Positions 1 through 8,216 of a DNA stretch of 64,000 bases are shown here, in pieces. The stretch lies in IMG/VR virus record IMGVR_UViG_3300043411_001575, positions 1-64,000 of that record; one strand, 5' to 3'. Under the pieces are notes generated by a model. The model was not told the origin of the DNA. It did not search any database and saw only the letters and a program-made list of their open reading frames with translations. The stretch is from a virus. The stretch's first letter is position 1. Each line of letters begins with the position of its first letter. The position numbers and the translations under genes are program-made.

Positions 1-81
1 TCAAATGAAGATTTAAAAATTAAAGATTGGTCAAAGCGTATATATAATCAACCATTCAAACATAAAACTATTAACAAATAA
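1..81 (+). CDS. 3' end of a truncated CDS
   Basis: Reading frame 1 is open from the first base to TAA at 79-81 and encodes 26 residues ending in KHKTINK. The start lies outside the window. It is followed after 10 nt by the next plus-strand gene, so it probably belongs to the same operon. No function can be read from this fragment. Confidence 0.6.
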   Translation, partial: SNEDLKIKDWSKRIYNQPFKHKTINK

Positions 82-91
82 TTTATATTAA

Positions 92-439
92 ATGATAACA
101 ACTATTCCAATTTTAGGAAAAACTTATAATTACTTCGATGATGGCAAAATTAACCAAAGTAGAAGAATGGAAGTGATTATAACAGAAATAATCCCATTTA
201 ACAAAATTGATTCAGAGACTTTAAAAACATGGACAGAAGACGTTGAACAATGTGATTGGTTATACGCAAAAGAAACTGACTATTTTGTAAAGGGTGACTT
301 AAAAGTTTCTGATGACGAAATTGAAAAAATAATTTTTGTTCGAACTATAAATAATAATGGTGGTTGGTTTAGTCTTGGATGGTGGGGTGGCAGATTAGAT
401 ATTGATGGTTCTTTGAATTCTACTTTAAATAATGAATAA
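92..439 (+). CDS. Hypothetical protein, 115 aa, acidic, Trp/Gly-rich C-terminus
   Basis: ATG after an A/T-rich leader. The protein is acidic with a C-terminal aromatic/glycine segment (GGWFSLGWWGG) that looks like a small beta-rich fold. There is no signal peptide or membrane segment. I do not recognise a family. It sits between the truncated gene at the window edge and another hypothetical on the same strand. Confidence 0.65.
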   Translation: MITTIPILGKTYNYFDDGKINQSRRMEVIITEIIPFNKIDSETLKTWTEDVEQCDWLYAKETDYFVKGDLKVSDDEIEKIIFVRTINNNGGWFSLGWWGGRLDIDGSLNSTLNNE

Positions 440-505
440 TTGTTGGAAACGAAATTAAATAATGAAGTATTATTTAATAATAAAAAATCAAAACTATATT
501 AAGAA

Positions 506-1012
506 ATGAAAAAAGTAAAGAAAAAAACATTAAACAAAACTCTTTCTACTAAATCTAAAGAAACAAAAAATAATATTGAAAATTTAAAAACACCTCATAA
601 AATATGGCATAAATTTTCACGTTGGATGATAAAAACATTTGGAAAAGATTTGCATGGAGAATGGCAATATTTGGAAGTTACCAACTCCAATGGTAAAAAA
701 TCAAAAATGAAATATCGTTCTTTTAATGATTTAGAACTCAGTAAGAGATTAGTTGGATATGAAGCTATGTGCAAAGTTGAAAAGTTTATTAAAAGATGCT
801 GCCCTGAAATAAAAATAATTAGATGCGATGATAGCCTTTACGCAAGTTCAGATATTTTACTAATTCCTCACCCTAATCATGGTATTACTGTAATTTTCAT
901 TCCTCAATGCACTAATATACAAAACCAATTTTTCCTTTATAAAAATCATCACAAAGAATTAGTTAAAGTATTAAGAGAAATGGGAAAAGTTTATGGTAAG
1001 AATAATTTGTAA
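506..1012 (+). CDS. Hypothetical protein, 168 aa, Lys-rich N-terminus
   Basis: The N-terminal 25 residues are strongly basic (MKKVKKKTLNKTLSTKSK), suggesting nucleic-acid or membrane-surface contact. The remainder is mixed alpha/beta with two cysteines in the motif RCCPEIKIIRC. It ends 6 nt from the stop of the opposing minus-strand gene, and no terminator hairpin lies between these convergent genes. Function unknown. Confidence 0.65.
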   Translation: MKKVKKKTLNKTLSTKSKETKNNIENLKTPHKIWHKFSRWMIKTFGKDLHGEWQYLEVTNSNGKKSKMKYRSFNDLELSKRLVGYEAMCKVEKFIKRCCPEIKIIRCDDSLYASSDILLIPHPNHGITVIFIPQCTNIQNQFFLYKNHHKELVKVLREMGKVYGKNNL

Positions 1013-1017
1013 TATTG

Positions 1018-1413
1018 CTATTTAATTTTATTTTTTCTTACAACCAATATTTTTTTGTAAAAAGCCAAGAATACTAAATTCCAAATTGCTCCTAGAACAA
1101 AGAAGTCAATTAGTATTCCGAAAACAGGCTCGTAAAGAACTATTGCTAAAATAAAAAGAACTATCATAATCGACTTAGCGATATGCCAAAAGTCAGTAAA
1201 AGCAGCGGGAATATTAAATAGTCCAAAGAACCATTTTCTCATTCGTTTATCTCCATTTCTCCAATCTACATATTTATTTTCCCAACTTATCTCCCCATTG
1301 AAATATTGTGGCTTATTAAATTTTGTAAGTATAGAAGTAGAGTAATGAAACTGACTCACATCCATCAGTGCATTGCATAATGCAGACAGAGCTATTAGAA
1401 TAAATGAAATCAT
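1018..1413 (-). CDS. Integral membrane protein, hypothetical
   Basis: I place the start at the ATG at 1413 (MISFILIALSALCNALMD), which overlaps the stop of the upstream gene as ATGA; an ATG 39 nt further upstream is less likely. There is one hydrophobic segment at the N-terminus and two towards the C-terminus. Between them is a charged loop (FNKPQYFNGEISWENKYVDW). It is the last gene of the minus-strand cluster that contains the tail-fibre-like protein. Role unknown. Confidence 0.65.
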   Translation of the reverse strand: MISFILIALSALCNALMDVSQFHYSTSILTKFNKPQYFNGEISWENKYVDWRNGDKRMRKWFFGLFNIPAAFTDFWHIAKSIMIVLFILAIVLYEPVFGILIDFFVLGAIWNLVFLAFYKKILVVRKNKIK

Positions 1414-1670
1414 TGTACTTTTCCGTTTATAATTGAAAAATGAGATTTGCAACCAACTATCCTATTTATTGAAGGATGAATTGTATTTCCATTAATTATT
1501 TTCCATCTTGGACGAGTATCATCTAATTCATTAAGTTGAATCAAAGCTCCACAACCACAATGGCAAATTAGAGCAATAACCTTATCGTCTGAAAAATGAT
1601 AAACAGTTTTTGATTCGAACTTATCAGGAATGTCTTTCGCCTCTATAAATATGTAGTTATCGCCTATCAT
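1410..1670 (-). CDS. DUF6527 family protein
   Basis: The sequence matches the DUF6527 pattern as I know it: I-P-D-x-F near the start, a CHCGCG metal-binding-like motif around residue 37, and a closing GCKSHFSIINGKV segment. A second member lies at the right edge of the window (63760 onward). In bacteria DUF6527 proteins occur beside ThiF/E2-type ubiquitin-like modules, but none of those genes is visible here. Biochemical role unknown; the four Cys/His positions could bind zinc. Confidence 0.75.
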   Translation of the reverse strand: MIGDNYIFIEAKDIPDKFESKTVYHFSDDKVIALICHCGCGALIQLNELDDTRPRWKIINGNTIHPSINRIVGCKSHFSIINGKVQ

Positions 1671-1972
1671 CTACTATTTCCTTCTTTAAGGTCTTTCCAA
1701 TACTGAAAAAACGCCTTATATGCGATAATTGAAGCTCCTGAAATAGGAATAGCCATTCCAATAGAAACAGCAATAGTTCCAATTACACCATCAGCATGGC
1801 AATCATACCACGTTTCTACACACCAACTATAATTAATTAGTTGTAACACTAATAATGTAAAGAAAACAGCAAATAGCTGAATAAAATGATTCTGCCACAT
1901 TATTTTAAACCACATTTTAAATGAGTGGTCTCCACCTGTATAATCAGGTCTTTGGGGTATTTTATTTTCCAT
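1667..1972 (-). CDS. Small membrane protein, hypothetical
   Basis: A 101-residue protein with two membrane-spanning segments (about residues 32-48 and 64-85), separated by a loop with two cysteines (CVETWYDC) that could be disulfide-bonded outside the cytoplasm. It overlaps both neighbours by a few bases, so it is translationally coupled. It could belong to a lysis or host-envelope module, but no holin signature is decisive. Confidence 0.65.
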   Translation of the reverse strand: MENKIPQRPDYTGGDHSFKMWFKIMWQNHFIQLFAVFFTLLVLQLINYSWCVETWYDCHADGVIGTIAVSIGMAIPISGASIIAYKAFFQYWKDLKEGNSR

Positions 1973-2810
1973 TTTTATTTTTTCTTTTAGGTGATTTTTT
2001 ACCTTCTTTTTTTTCTTTTCTATTTTTGTAAAACCAAACTGCGAATGGTATAATTAACGTTGATAACATCCATTGCCAATAACTTTCAAAGAAGAATTTT
2101 ATTTGAATTTGAATATCTTTTTCTACTTCAACCGAATCTTCGTATACAATATCCTTTTTATTGCCATCACGAATTATTGAGATAACAATTTTAAGTTTAG
2201 AGTTTCCTACTTTAATTGGAGTTACATTCCAACTCCACTCAGTATAAGTATCACCTTCATCAACTATTTGAACCGCATTATTTCCTTCTGTTATTTCAAA
2301 ACATTTTCTATCAGCAGGTGATATATCAACAAGTTTAACCTCCATAGTTTGAGTTACAGGAAGAGTACTTGTCATTATTTTTTTTGAAAGACTATCATAA
2401 ATACTAACAACTGATTTTGATTTTGAAATCCTAACAAGTACTTTATATGTACTACGGATTTTCATTTTCTCAGGAATTTTGTAAACAACTCTCCCTTCAG
2501 ATAAATCAATGATATTAGCAACTACTTTTGTGTTTTTTACATAAACTATTTTTAAATCTTTTCCATGAGCAAAATTCATTGCACTACCACTTAAGTAATT
2601 ACTACTTTCAACAACAATATTACTCATTTCAATATGGTCAGGCTCTATTACATTTGTACTATTGACAAGTAAACTATCTGAAAATACTGAATTGATTGTA
2701 TCTTTTTGAGGATGGTCAAAATGTGGGCTTTTAACAATATTAATTTCTTTTGTTCCTTTAAAACAAGAAACAAAAAACAGAAATGATATTATTAATATTG
2801 AATTTTTCAA
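1962..2810 (-). CDS. Lipoprotein with C-terminal membrane anchor
   Basis: The N-terminus is a type II signal peptide with a lipobox (FFVSC, Cys16). A long periplasmic or extracellular beta-rich region follows, including a W-x-W segment (EWSWNVTPIKVGNSKL). Near residues 243-263 there is a membrane segment (WQWMLSTLIIPFAVWFY), then a strongly basic cytoplasmic tail rich in KK/RK. Lipid at one end and a spanning helix at the other would tether both membranes, as spanins do, although the length and beta content are unusual for a spanin. The W-x-W region before a C-terminal helix also resembles domains in bacterial conflict proteins; this is only an impression. Confidence 0.65.
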   Translation of the reverse strand: MKNSILIISFLFFVSCFKGTKEINIVKSPHFDHPQKDTINSVFSDSLLVNSTNVIEPDHIEMSNIVVESSNYLSGSAMNFAHGKDLKIVYVKNTKVVANIIDLSEGRVVYKIPEKMKIRSTYKVLVRISKSKSVVSIYDSLSKKIMTSTLPVTQTMEVKLVDISPADRKCFEITEGNNAVQIVDEGDTYTEWSWNVTPIKVGNSKLKIVISIIRDGNKKDIVYEDSVEVEKDIQIQIKFFFESYWQWMLSTLIIPFAVWFYKNRKEKKEGKKSPKRKNKNGK

Positions 2811-3044
2811 TTAATTACTATTTTTATAAGCCTGATAATCATTGTATATTCTATAGTAATATCCAATAAACCAAAGGATGCAAAGTGTAATTATAACAAT
2901 TGGATTTTTTATTTCATCTTGTAACCTAATATTTACAGCATAATAAATAGCCATCAAAGGAATTAAGTTTCCCATAATAAACAAAACTACATTTGTCCAC
3001 TTAAGACAAATGAATTTTAAGAATGTTTTTTTTGAATTTTCCAT
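2811..3044 (-). CDS. Small two-helix membrane protein
   Basis: 77 residues with two hydrophobic segments (about 17-37 and 48-63) and a short polar tail ending YNDYQAYKNSN. It directly abuts the lipoprotein gene (stop and start adjacent), so the two are likely co-expressed. Size and topology would fit a holin-like protein next to a spanin-like one, but this is inferred from position only. Confidence 0.6.
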   Translation of the reverse strand: MENSKKTFLKFICLKWTNVVLFIMGNLIPLMAIYYAVNIRLQDEIKNPIVIITLCILWFIGYYYRIYNDYQAYKNSN

Positions 3045-3045
3045 T

Positions 3046-3291
3046 TTAAATTGAAGTTAGTTCGTTTTCAGATACAAATAAATATTTTTTTGATACATCT
3101 AATTCAAATTGATTAATACGAATAGAGTTTGGAATCCAACCTTCTGTATATTCAATAATATATGATTGTTGGATTTCAATTTCTTGACCTTCAAACATTG
3201 GAACTATTGCCGCTACAATTGTTGAAGCAGATTTTGTTACTGCGTTTCTATCAAATTTTACAGGTTGACCTTTTGTGAATTTTGTTGCCAT
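3046..3291 (-). CDS. Hypothetical 81-aa protein
   Basis: A short soluble protein with a KGQPVKF start and beta-strand-like alternation in its second half (YIIEYTEGWIPNSIRI). The opening resembles small KOW/SH3-like phage proteins. It sits just downstream of the tail-fibre-like gene and may be an accessory of it. Function unknown. Confidence 0.55.
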   Translation of the reverse strand: MATKFTKGQPVKFDRNAVTKSASTIVAAIVPMFEGQEIEIQQSYIIEYTEGWIPNSIRINQFELDVSKKYLFVSENELTSI

Positions 3292-3296
3292 TTTTT

Positions 3297-4835
3297 TTAT
3301 GAATTTATTGGAGTTATATATTGTTGGCTTATTCCATTATAGAAAGTTATATAATCAACAACATCAGTTCCTTTAATTATTGTATGATTACCTGAATCAT
3401 AAATAAGTGTTGACAATGAGAAATCAACACCACTAACAAGTGTTTTAAATTCAGCATCTATTAAAGAATCGTTAAAAACAGAATTAATTACAGAAGCATT
3501 GAATAAATTATTTGCACAATCTGTGCCGAATGTGTTACCATCTAATACTGCATTAATTAAATTATATTGAAAGTTTATACCAACTGTGTTACCTCTAAAA
3601 AATTGAAGAATTATATTAAAAGCAAATTCACTATCAATTATATTGTTACTAAAATTAACACTTGTTTTATTACCTGAAAAATTAACAGCTATATTATTAT
3701 TTTGAAAATTATCACCAATATTATTATTACTAAAAGTACCACCTAAAACATTATCTGTAAAACCATACGCTATTGTATTTTGCTGTACTACTCCTTCAAA
3801 CGTATTATCTATAAAATCTCCACCAACATTAGTTCTTACAAAATCAAGAATAATAGAATTATTCTGACAACCTGAGCCAAAGGTATTACTAACACAAACT
3901 TTTAAAAAGGTATTTCCATAAGAGTTTGAATCAAAATAACAATCATTTACTGACTCATCCGTTAAAAAAACATTATTATTAAGCTTAGTTGTAAATAACT
4001 TACCATCTATAAAATTATTAATAACTACATCGTGAACATTAGCTAAAGGGTTAAATGTAGGATAGTCTTTAAAAGCCCCACCATTATCAGTAGTAACAGT
4101 AAATACACCACTTGAAGGTGAAGTTTCCCATCTGCGGAAAATAACATTTCTCCAATCGTACCAAATAGCTATGTTTAGTAAATTATCTTTTCTGAACATA
4201 ATTCTACCTCTGTCACCACCCTGACTTGTCGTGTCGATTAGTTCATAAAGAAGTGTATCATCAGGATAAACAGTACTTATAGCTAAATCAGATAATGTAT
4301 TTATTGATGTAGCTGTAACTATAATAGGTTCTATTGTGCCTGTATGAACATCTGCTGTTTTAGGTATATTTTCTCTTGTTCTAAAATCAGTAATACAATA
4401 TTTTTGACCTTTAACAAGAGAAGAGCCTGTTACAAGTGCGTCCAATTCAGACCATGTAACATCAATGCATGGTAAAGAACTTGCTCCACTTACAACATCT
4501 GAAACAAAAGTGTAATTATTTATTCCACTAATTATTAAAATACCACTCGCTCCATTTGTAGTTACATCAAATTTTTGAACACCATTAACAACATCGTTAT
4601 CCATTCCTTCAAACACGATTTTATTGACCGCTGCATTGTTTCCAATATCCTTAAATCTAAATCCAAAAATAAAACCTGAATTTCCTGAATTATTGTTGAA
4701 GTAGTTAAAAATAGTTTGTATTTTAGGAAGAACAACAGTAACCTCTCCACCTGTACTATCAATATATAATTGGTAATCAGTAGGACTCAAAAAGGTCTTT
4801 CCTGATGTAATATTTCTTGATACCGTTTGGCTCAT
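3297..4835 (-). CDS. Probable tail fibre / receptor-binding protein with beta-helix ladder
   Basis: 512 residues, low in Lys and rich in Asn, Thr, Ser and Phe, unlike its neighbours. The N-terminal ~115 residues form a beta-rich domain (SPTDYQLYIDSTGG). From about residue 280 to 470 there are many short repeats of the form N-N/T-x-F/I (NTFEGV, NNNIGDNF, NNNIAVNF, SGNKTSVNF, GNTFGTDC), typical of a right-handed parallel beta-helix. Repetitive helices of this kind are common in phage tail fibres and receptor-binding proteins. The gene heads the minus-strand cluster after one small membrane-protein gene. Confidence 0.7.
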   Translation of the reverse strand: MSQTVSRNITSGKTFLSPTDYQLYIDSTGGEVTVVLPKIQTIFNYFNNNSGNSGFIFGFRFKDIGNNAAVNKIVFEGMDNDVVNGVQKFDVTTNGASGILIISGINNYTFVSDVVSGASSLPCIDVTWSELDALVTGSSLVKGQKYCITDFRTRENIPKTADVHTGTIEPIIVTATSINTLSDLAISTVYPDDTLLYELIDTTSQGGDRGRIMFRKDNLLNIAIWYDWRNVIFRRWETSPSSGVFTVTTDNGGAFKDYPTFNPLANVHDVVINNFIDGKLFTTKLNNNVFLTDESVNDCYFDSNSYGNTFLKVCVSNTFGSGCQNNSIILDFVRTNVGGDFIDNTFEGVVQQNTIAYGFTDNVLGGTFSNNNIGDNFQNNNIAVNFSGNKTSVNFSNNIIDSEFAFNIILQFFRGNTVGINFQYNLINAVLDGNTFGTDCANNLFNASVINSVFNDSLIDAEFKTLVSGVDFSLSTLIYDSGNHTIIKGTDVVDYITFYNGISQQYITPINS

Positions 4836-4846
4836 TGAATTATAAT

Positions 4847-5050
4847 TTAAGATTTATTTGTATCTTCTCCGTTTTTCTTTTTCAAATCAGCCATTTGCAT
4901 CTTAACATGCTCTCTTTGTAGCAACGTAAGATGTATCAACATTACTGATGAAACAACAGTTAATACAATAGCCGCAACAGAAAGCCATTTTTCCCCCCTG
5001 AATCCTTCACCTGTATAAGGTAATTTTGTTGGTGTTCTTAAAGTAGTCAT
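4847..5050 (-). CDS. Small single-span membrane protein
   Basis: 67 residues with one hydrophobic segment (about 24-45, LSVAAIVLTVVSSVMLIHLTLL) and a basic, Lys-rich C-terminus. It is the first gene of the minus-strand cluster. Its upstream region, shared with the divergent plus-strand operon, has no convincing minus-strand promoter. It may be a pinholin-like or assembly-anchor protein; not resolved. Confidence 0.6.
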   Translation of the reverse strand: MTTLRTPTKLPYTGEGFRGEKWLSVAAIVLTVVSSVMLIHLTLLQREHVKMQMADLKKKNGEDTNKS

Positions 5051-5214
5051 TTTTTTTAATATTAATCCGATGTAAATATAGTGAAAACAAGGCTTTTGCT
5101 TAAAAGATAATCTGTAACACTAACTTGTTGCGTATGTTGCGCTATCTTCGGGAAAACACTACTTTAAAAAACGTAAATTACTGATAATCAACATCTATTT
5201 ATTTTGTAACATGA

Positions 5215-5259
5215 TTGCATAATAATATAATTAATCATATTTTTGTAAAGGTCAAATAC
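5215..5259 (+). promoter_or_regulatory. Bacteroidota-type promoter with GGTCAAATAC start element
   Basis: TTG at 5215-5217, 20 nt, then TATTTTTG at 5238-5245 match the Bacteroidota -33/-7 promoter. Just downstream, GGTCAAATAC (5250-5259) is shared with promoters at 12489 and 56292 and, in a variant, at 35644. It reads into the long plus-strand operon. Confidence 0.75.
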
Positions 5260-5291
5260 AATTTTTAATTCAGTAACAATTTTACTAATTT

Positions 5292-5711
5292 ATGGCAAGT
5301 GTAAAAAAAATGAACATCACTATTGCTGAATGGCTTTATGGAAAAGGTCATATTTTCACTAGTAGTTCTTGGGAAACAGAAGACGGAAAGATTATAGGTA
5401 AAATGGATTTCCATGATAATTACGATGCTTTAATGGAGGCAATGCAAAAAGCGATGGGAGCAGGAATAGAATTTAATAATTCAGACGCATACAAAAGAAC
5501 ACTTTGGTATGCAATATATCCTGAACTTAAAGTTGTGAAATCAAGTGAATTTATTTATACCGTAGATACTTATATCTGTGCATTTACAGAGATTGGCAAG
5601 GGAAGATTGGGATATGGAGAAAAGCTTAATCAAGAATTCAAAAAGGCATCTCCTATTCTTGCTATGCACTACTCTTTGTATCGTTTAATTAAAAATGGAT
5701 TGGAATATTAA
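5292..5711 (+). CDS. Hypothetical protein, 139 aa
   Basis: First gene after the 5215 promoter, so probably expressed at the highest level of this operon. Mixed alpha/beta sequence with a DxHDNYDALMEAMQKAM helix in the middle and an aromatic-rich second half. No recognised domain, signal peptide or membrane span. Confidence 0.65.
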   Translation: MASVKKMNITIAEWLYGKGHIFTSSSWETEDGKIIGKMDFHDNYDALMEAMQKAMGAGIEFNNSDAYKRTLWYAIYPELKVVKSSEFIYTVDTYICAFTEIGKGRLGYGEKLNQEFKKASPILAMHYSLYRLIKNGLEY

Positions 5712-5716
5712 AAAAC

Positions 5717-6022
5717 ATGAAAAGTACAGATAAACAATACATACAAAAGCAAATCGATAAGTTACAGAAGAAAAGAGATAAATCTACTGATACTTTTGAT
5801 ATAGTTAGATTAGCTACTAAAATAAGTAGACTTAAAGAAGATTTAGATTTTTTTTCTGATGAAAGATTTTCAAAAGACGGAAATAGAAAATTCTGCAAAC
5901 ACATGTACTTTACTACAGCAGAAGCAGGAGTTTTATGTAAACATAAAGAAGCGAATTATCTTATGTGCCATGTAGCTAATTTTAGAGGTTGTGATTATTT
6001 TGAAGAAGAAGTTAAAAAATAA
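5717..6022 (+). CDS. Coiled-coil protein with C-terminal Cys/His cluster
   Basis: Residues 1-50 are a charged coiled coil (QIDKLQKKRDK...RLATKISRLKED). The second half holds Cys and His in the order CKH, LCKHK, CH, GCDYF, which could bind zinc. The combination suggests a small dimeric nucleic-acid or protein adaptor. Family not recognised. Confidence 0.6.
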   Translation: MKSTDKQYIQKQIDKLQKKRDKSTDTFDIVRLATKISRLKEDLDFFSDERFSKDGNRKFCKHMYFTTAEAGVLCKHKEANYLMCHVANFRGCDYFEEEVKK

Positions 6023-6026
6023 AATA

Positions 6027-6509
6027 ATGGAAATTCCAAAAGAAATAAAAGCAGGTATATTTTCTCAGTATGTTGGTTCATCAATCATAACTTGGGAAAA
6101 CCTTTTAACAGGAAATATACTGCAATGTCCACTAACCTATCAACATGTATTAAATGTAGCATTAGGAGTAAGAATCAGGTACGATTTAGAACCACAATTG
6201 ATTTTAAAGCCAATTCACGAAATAGAAGATGAAGATATAGGCGAAATAATTAAAATAGAATTTGGTCAGGGAGATTCCCCAACAATTTACAGGAATGAGA
6301 ATTACACTAAAATAGTTTTTAAAGTTAACGGAGTCGAAAAAAGAATTTCATTCGAAAAATACTTTGATGGAGACCCAATTAAATCAGAAGTTAGGTTAAA
6401 CAAAATAATTTTAATATACCAATATCTTCAAACAAAAGGATACGATACACCTCAGTATTTATTAGGAGGTAAAACATTGAATCAATCAGGATTAGCATTA
6501 TACAAATAA
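6027..6509 (+). CDS. Phage protein of the KEIKAxIFxQYxG family
   Basis: Start taken at 6027 (MEIPKEIKAGIFSQYVGSS), because the upstream ATG at 5991 lies inside the previous gene. A paralogue at 54873-55361 on the minus strand has the same opening (KEIKAKIFAQYIGQR), the same EDE-containing centre and a similar ending (YLQTKGY.. versus FLQSKGY..). The shared domain organisation points to a conserved, unknown phage function. Confidence 0.7.
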   Translation: MEIPKEIKAGIFSQYVGSSIITWENLLTGNILQCPLTYQHVLNVALGVRIRYDLEPQLILKPIHEIEDEDIGEIIKIEFGQGDSPTIYRNENYTKIVFKVNGVEKRISFEKYFDGDPIKSEVRLNKIILIYQYLQTKGYDTPQYLLGGKTLNQSGLALYK

Positions 6510-6515
6510 TTAAAA

Positions 6516-6671
6516 ATGAAAAAATACCTACTTAGATTATCGATGGGTTTAATTGCAATCCTAATTCTATTAATTGCGGCAAAATATATTAAATTCGAAA
6601 CGCTTGTAATAGTTACACTAGGGCTATTAATAGGAAGAGTAATAACGAATGAAACATTGAAAGATAAATAA
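6516..6671 (+). CDS. Small membrane protein, 51 aa
   Basis: ATG at 6516, TAA at 6669-6671, two bases before the next start. It encodes MKKYLLRLSMGLIAILILL followed by a second hydrophobic stretch (LVIVTLGLLIG), so two membrane helices joined by a short KYIKFE loop. It fills an otherwise empty gap between coupled genes, which supports it being real. Confidence 0.6.
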   Translation: MKKYLLRLSMGLIAILILLIAAKYIKFETLVIVTLGLLIGRVITNETLKDK

Positions 6672-6672
6672 C

Positions 6673-6903
6673 ATGGAAACCGAACCTATAATAGTTAATT
6701 GTACATGTGGTGCAATTATTCCACACGAAGAAATAGAATATCACAATAAATCAAACGAAGAGGGTGAGGATTTTTTTGAGGTAACTGCGGATTGCCCATC
6801 GTGTAAATTTGGAGTTGAAACTTCAGGTTGGGGAGAGTTAGAAAATAAAATAGAAGCTGCCGAATATTTAAAAGATTATTTTGAATCATTTAAGAAATTT
6901 TAA
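6673..6903 (+). CDS. Small zinc-ribbon-like protein
   Basis: 76 residues with C-T-C-G near the N-terminus and C-P-S-C in the middle, a spacing that fits a four-cysteine zinc ribbon. The rest is acidic. Small phage zinc ribbons of this size are common and mostly uncharacterised. Coupled to the membrane-protein gene before it. Confidence 0.65.
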   Translation: METEPIIVNCTCGAIIPHEEIEYHNKSNEEGEDFFEVTADCPSCKFGVETSGWGELENKIEAAEYLKDYFESFKKF

Positions 6904-6917
6904 AATCAAACAATAAT

Positions 6918-7199
6918 ATGGAAAAATTAAAACATACTGAAGGAGAATGGGAATTAATTGGCAGAGAAATAAAACCAATGGGACTTACTTCTACAATTAC
7001 TGTTGTTCAACTAAGAACTTCAAAAGAAGAGACAGAAGCCAACGCCAAACTAATTTCAGCTTCTCCTAATTTATTGGGAGCTTTAATTAAATTAGTGAAA
7101 AAATATGAGTTCAATATGAATTCTACTCAACGAGCAAACATTGAATTAGATGAAGAATACATTGAATCTATTAATGCAATAAACAAAGCAACTGAATAA
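6918..7199 (+). CDS. Phage protein, HTxGxW...NAKLIxAxPxLL family
   Basis: It shows the familiar phage pattern HTEGEWEL at the start and EANAKLISASPNLLGAL in the middle, seen in many small proteins of tailed phages with unknown function. The C-terminus (INAINKATE) is nearly the same as that of the next gene (NNAINKATK), which suggests a duplication. Confidence 0.7.
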   Translation: MEKLKHTEGEWELIGREIKPMGLTSTITVVQLRTSKEETEANAKLISASPNLLGALIKLVKKYEFNMNSTQRANIELDEEYIESINAINKATE

Positions 7200-7200
7200 C

Positions 7201-7464
7201 ATGGAAAGTAAAAGTAAAGCCGAACAAATAGCAAGATGGGTAATTGATAATAGACATCAAAGCGTATTTAATCAAATTTCATCAAATGAAATATATAATG
7301 AAGTTTTTTTACAAGTTAGAAATATTGAGAAACAAAGAAATGATTTGTTGGAGGCTTTGATTGAATCTAATAAATTCCTTCAAGCCATGAGAGATAATGG
7401 CTATTCTATTTCAAATGAAACATTAAGTAAAAATAACAACGCAATAAACAAAGCAACTAAATAA
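7201..7464 (+). CDS. Hypothetical protein, likely paralogue of the preceding gene
   Basis: 87 residues, mostly helical (RNIEKQRNDLLEALIESNKFL). The last residues, NNAINKATK, match the end of the neighbour at 6918-7199, and LLEALI parallels LLGALI there. The genes are separated by one base. Probably a diverged tandem copy lacking the HTEGEW N-terminus. Confidence 0.6.
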   Translation: MESKSKAEQIARWVIDNRHQSVFNQISSNEIYNEVFLQVRNIEKQRNDLLEALIESNKFLQAMRDNGYSISNETLSKNNNAINKATK

Positions 7465-7465
7465 C

Positions 7466-7747
7466 ATGATAAAAACAGAAAATTCGACTACAAAAGTATT
7501 ATTTGGAAATAACGAAAAAGCAAGTATAGCTGTTAGTGCAAAAAAAGGTACGTTAACCTTACAAATGTTATCAACCGAAAAGCAGATTGGCGATTTGATT
7601 CAAGATACTGATATTAAAGAATTACCAAAAGTGGAAATAGAATTTTTCGACCCAAAAAGTATTGATGTATTAATTGCAGCATTAGAGGCAATTAAGAAAA
7701 ACTACATTCCGCCTCCATCTTATGACCAACTTGCTCTTGCTTGTTAA
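7466..7747 (+). CDS. Hypothetical protein, 93 aa
   Basis: Follows the previous stop by one base. Beta-strand-like first half (SIAVSAKKGTLTLQML) and a helical second half ending in SYDQLALAC. No recognised motif. Confidence 0.55.
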   Translation: MIKTENSTTKVLFGNNEKASIAVSAKKGTLTLQMLSTEKQIGDLIQDTDIKELPKVEIEFFDPKSIDVLIAALEAIKKNYIPPPSYDQLALAC

Positions 7748-7782
7748 TTACGTATTAAAAAAACAACTAAATAATAAAAAAA

Positions 7783-7947
7783 ATGGAAGAAACAATCTGC
7801 TTACAAGTGAGAGTTGTAATAAACTACACAAAAAAGTCAGAACGAAAAGATGCTATTAAAAAAGCTAAACAATGTGCAACATCTTCACGTATATTGGGTT
7901 CAGTGGGATGCGATTCAAAATCAGCAAAAATAATAAAACAAAAATAA
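7783..7947 (+). CDS. Small basic protein, 54 aa
   Basis: ATG at 7783 after an A-rich leader, TAA at 7945-7947 one base before the next ATG. It encodes MEETICLQVRVVINYTKKSE followed by a Lys-rich half with two cysteines (AKQCATS, VGCDSK). Fills the only gap between neighbours; no family recognised. Confidence 0.55.
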   Translation: MEETICLQVRVVINYTKKSERKDAIKKAKQCATSSRILGSVGCDSKSAKIIKQK

Positions 7948-7948
7948 A

Positions 7949-8206
7949 ATGGGAAATAAACAAACAATGAAGCATGCTGAGAAATTAGCAAAAGAGAATG
8001 TAGTATATGGAGAAAGTGTAGGTAACTATGTTTTTGGATACATGAAAGCTATTGAAGAAAATAAAGTTCCTGAAGTTTTACAATCATTAGTAAATCTACA
8101 AAAGAGATTAGAGCTTTTAATCCTATATACTCCATCAGGAGAAGAGAGAAACAGGATGACAGACGAAAACATGTTGGCACTTTCATTAATTAACGAATTA
8201 TCTTAA
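7949..8206 (+). CDS. Hypothetical protein, 85 aa, helical
   Basis: Predicted largely alpha-helical (KHAEKLAKENVVYGESVGNYVFGYMKAIEE). Start chosen because it follows the preceding stop by one base. No motif of known function. Confidence 0.55.
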   Translation: MGNKQTMKHAEKLAKENVVYGESVGNYVFGYMKAIEENKVPEVLQSLVNLQKRLELLILYTPSGEERNRMTDENMLALSLINELS

Positions 8207-8216
8207 ATACTAAAAC

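Noticed and set aside
5051-5110. Minus-strand promoter for the tail-fibre cluster (TATATTTAC)
   Set aside because: The -7 box lacks the final G and the only TTG is 7 nt away, so the spacing is wrong.
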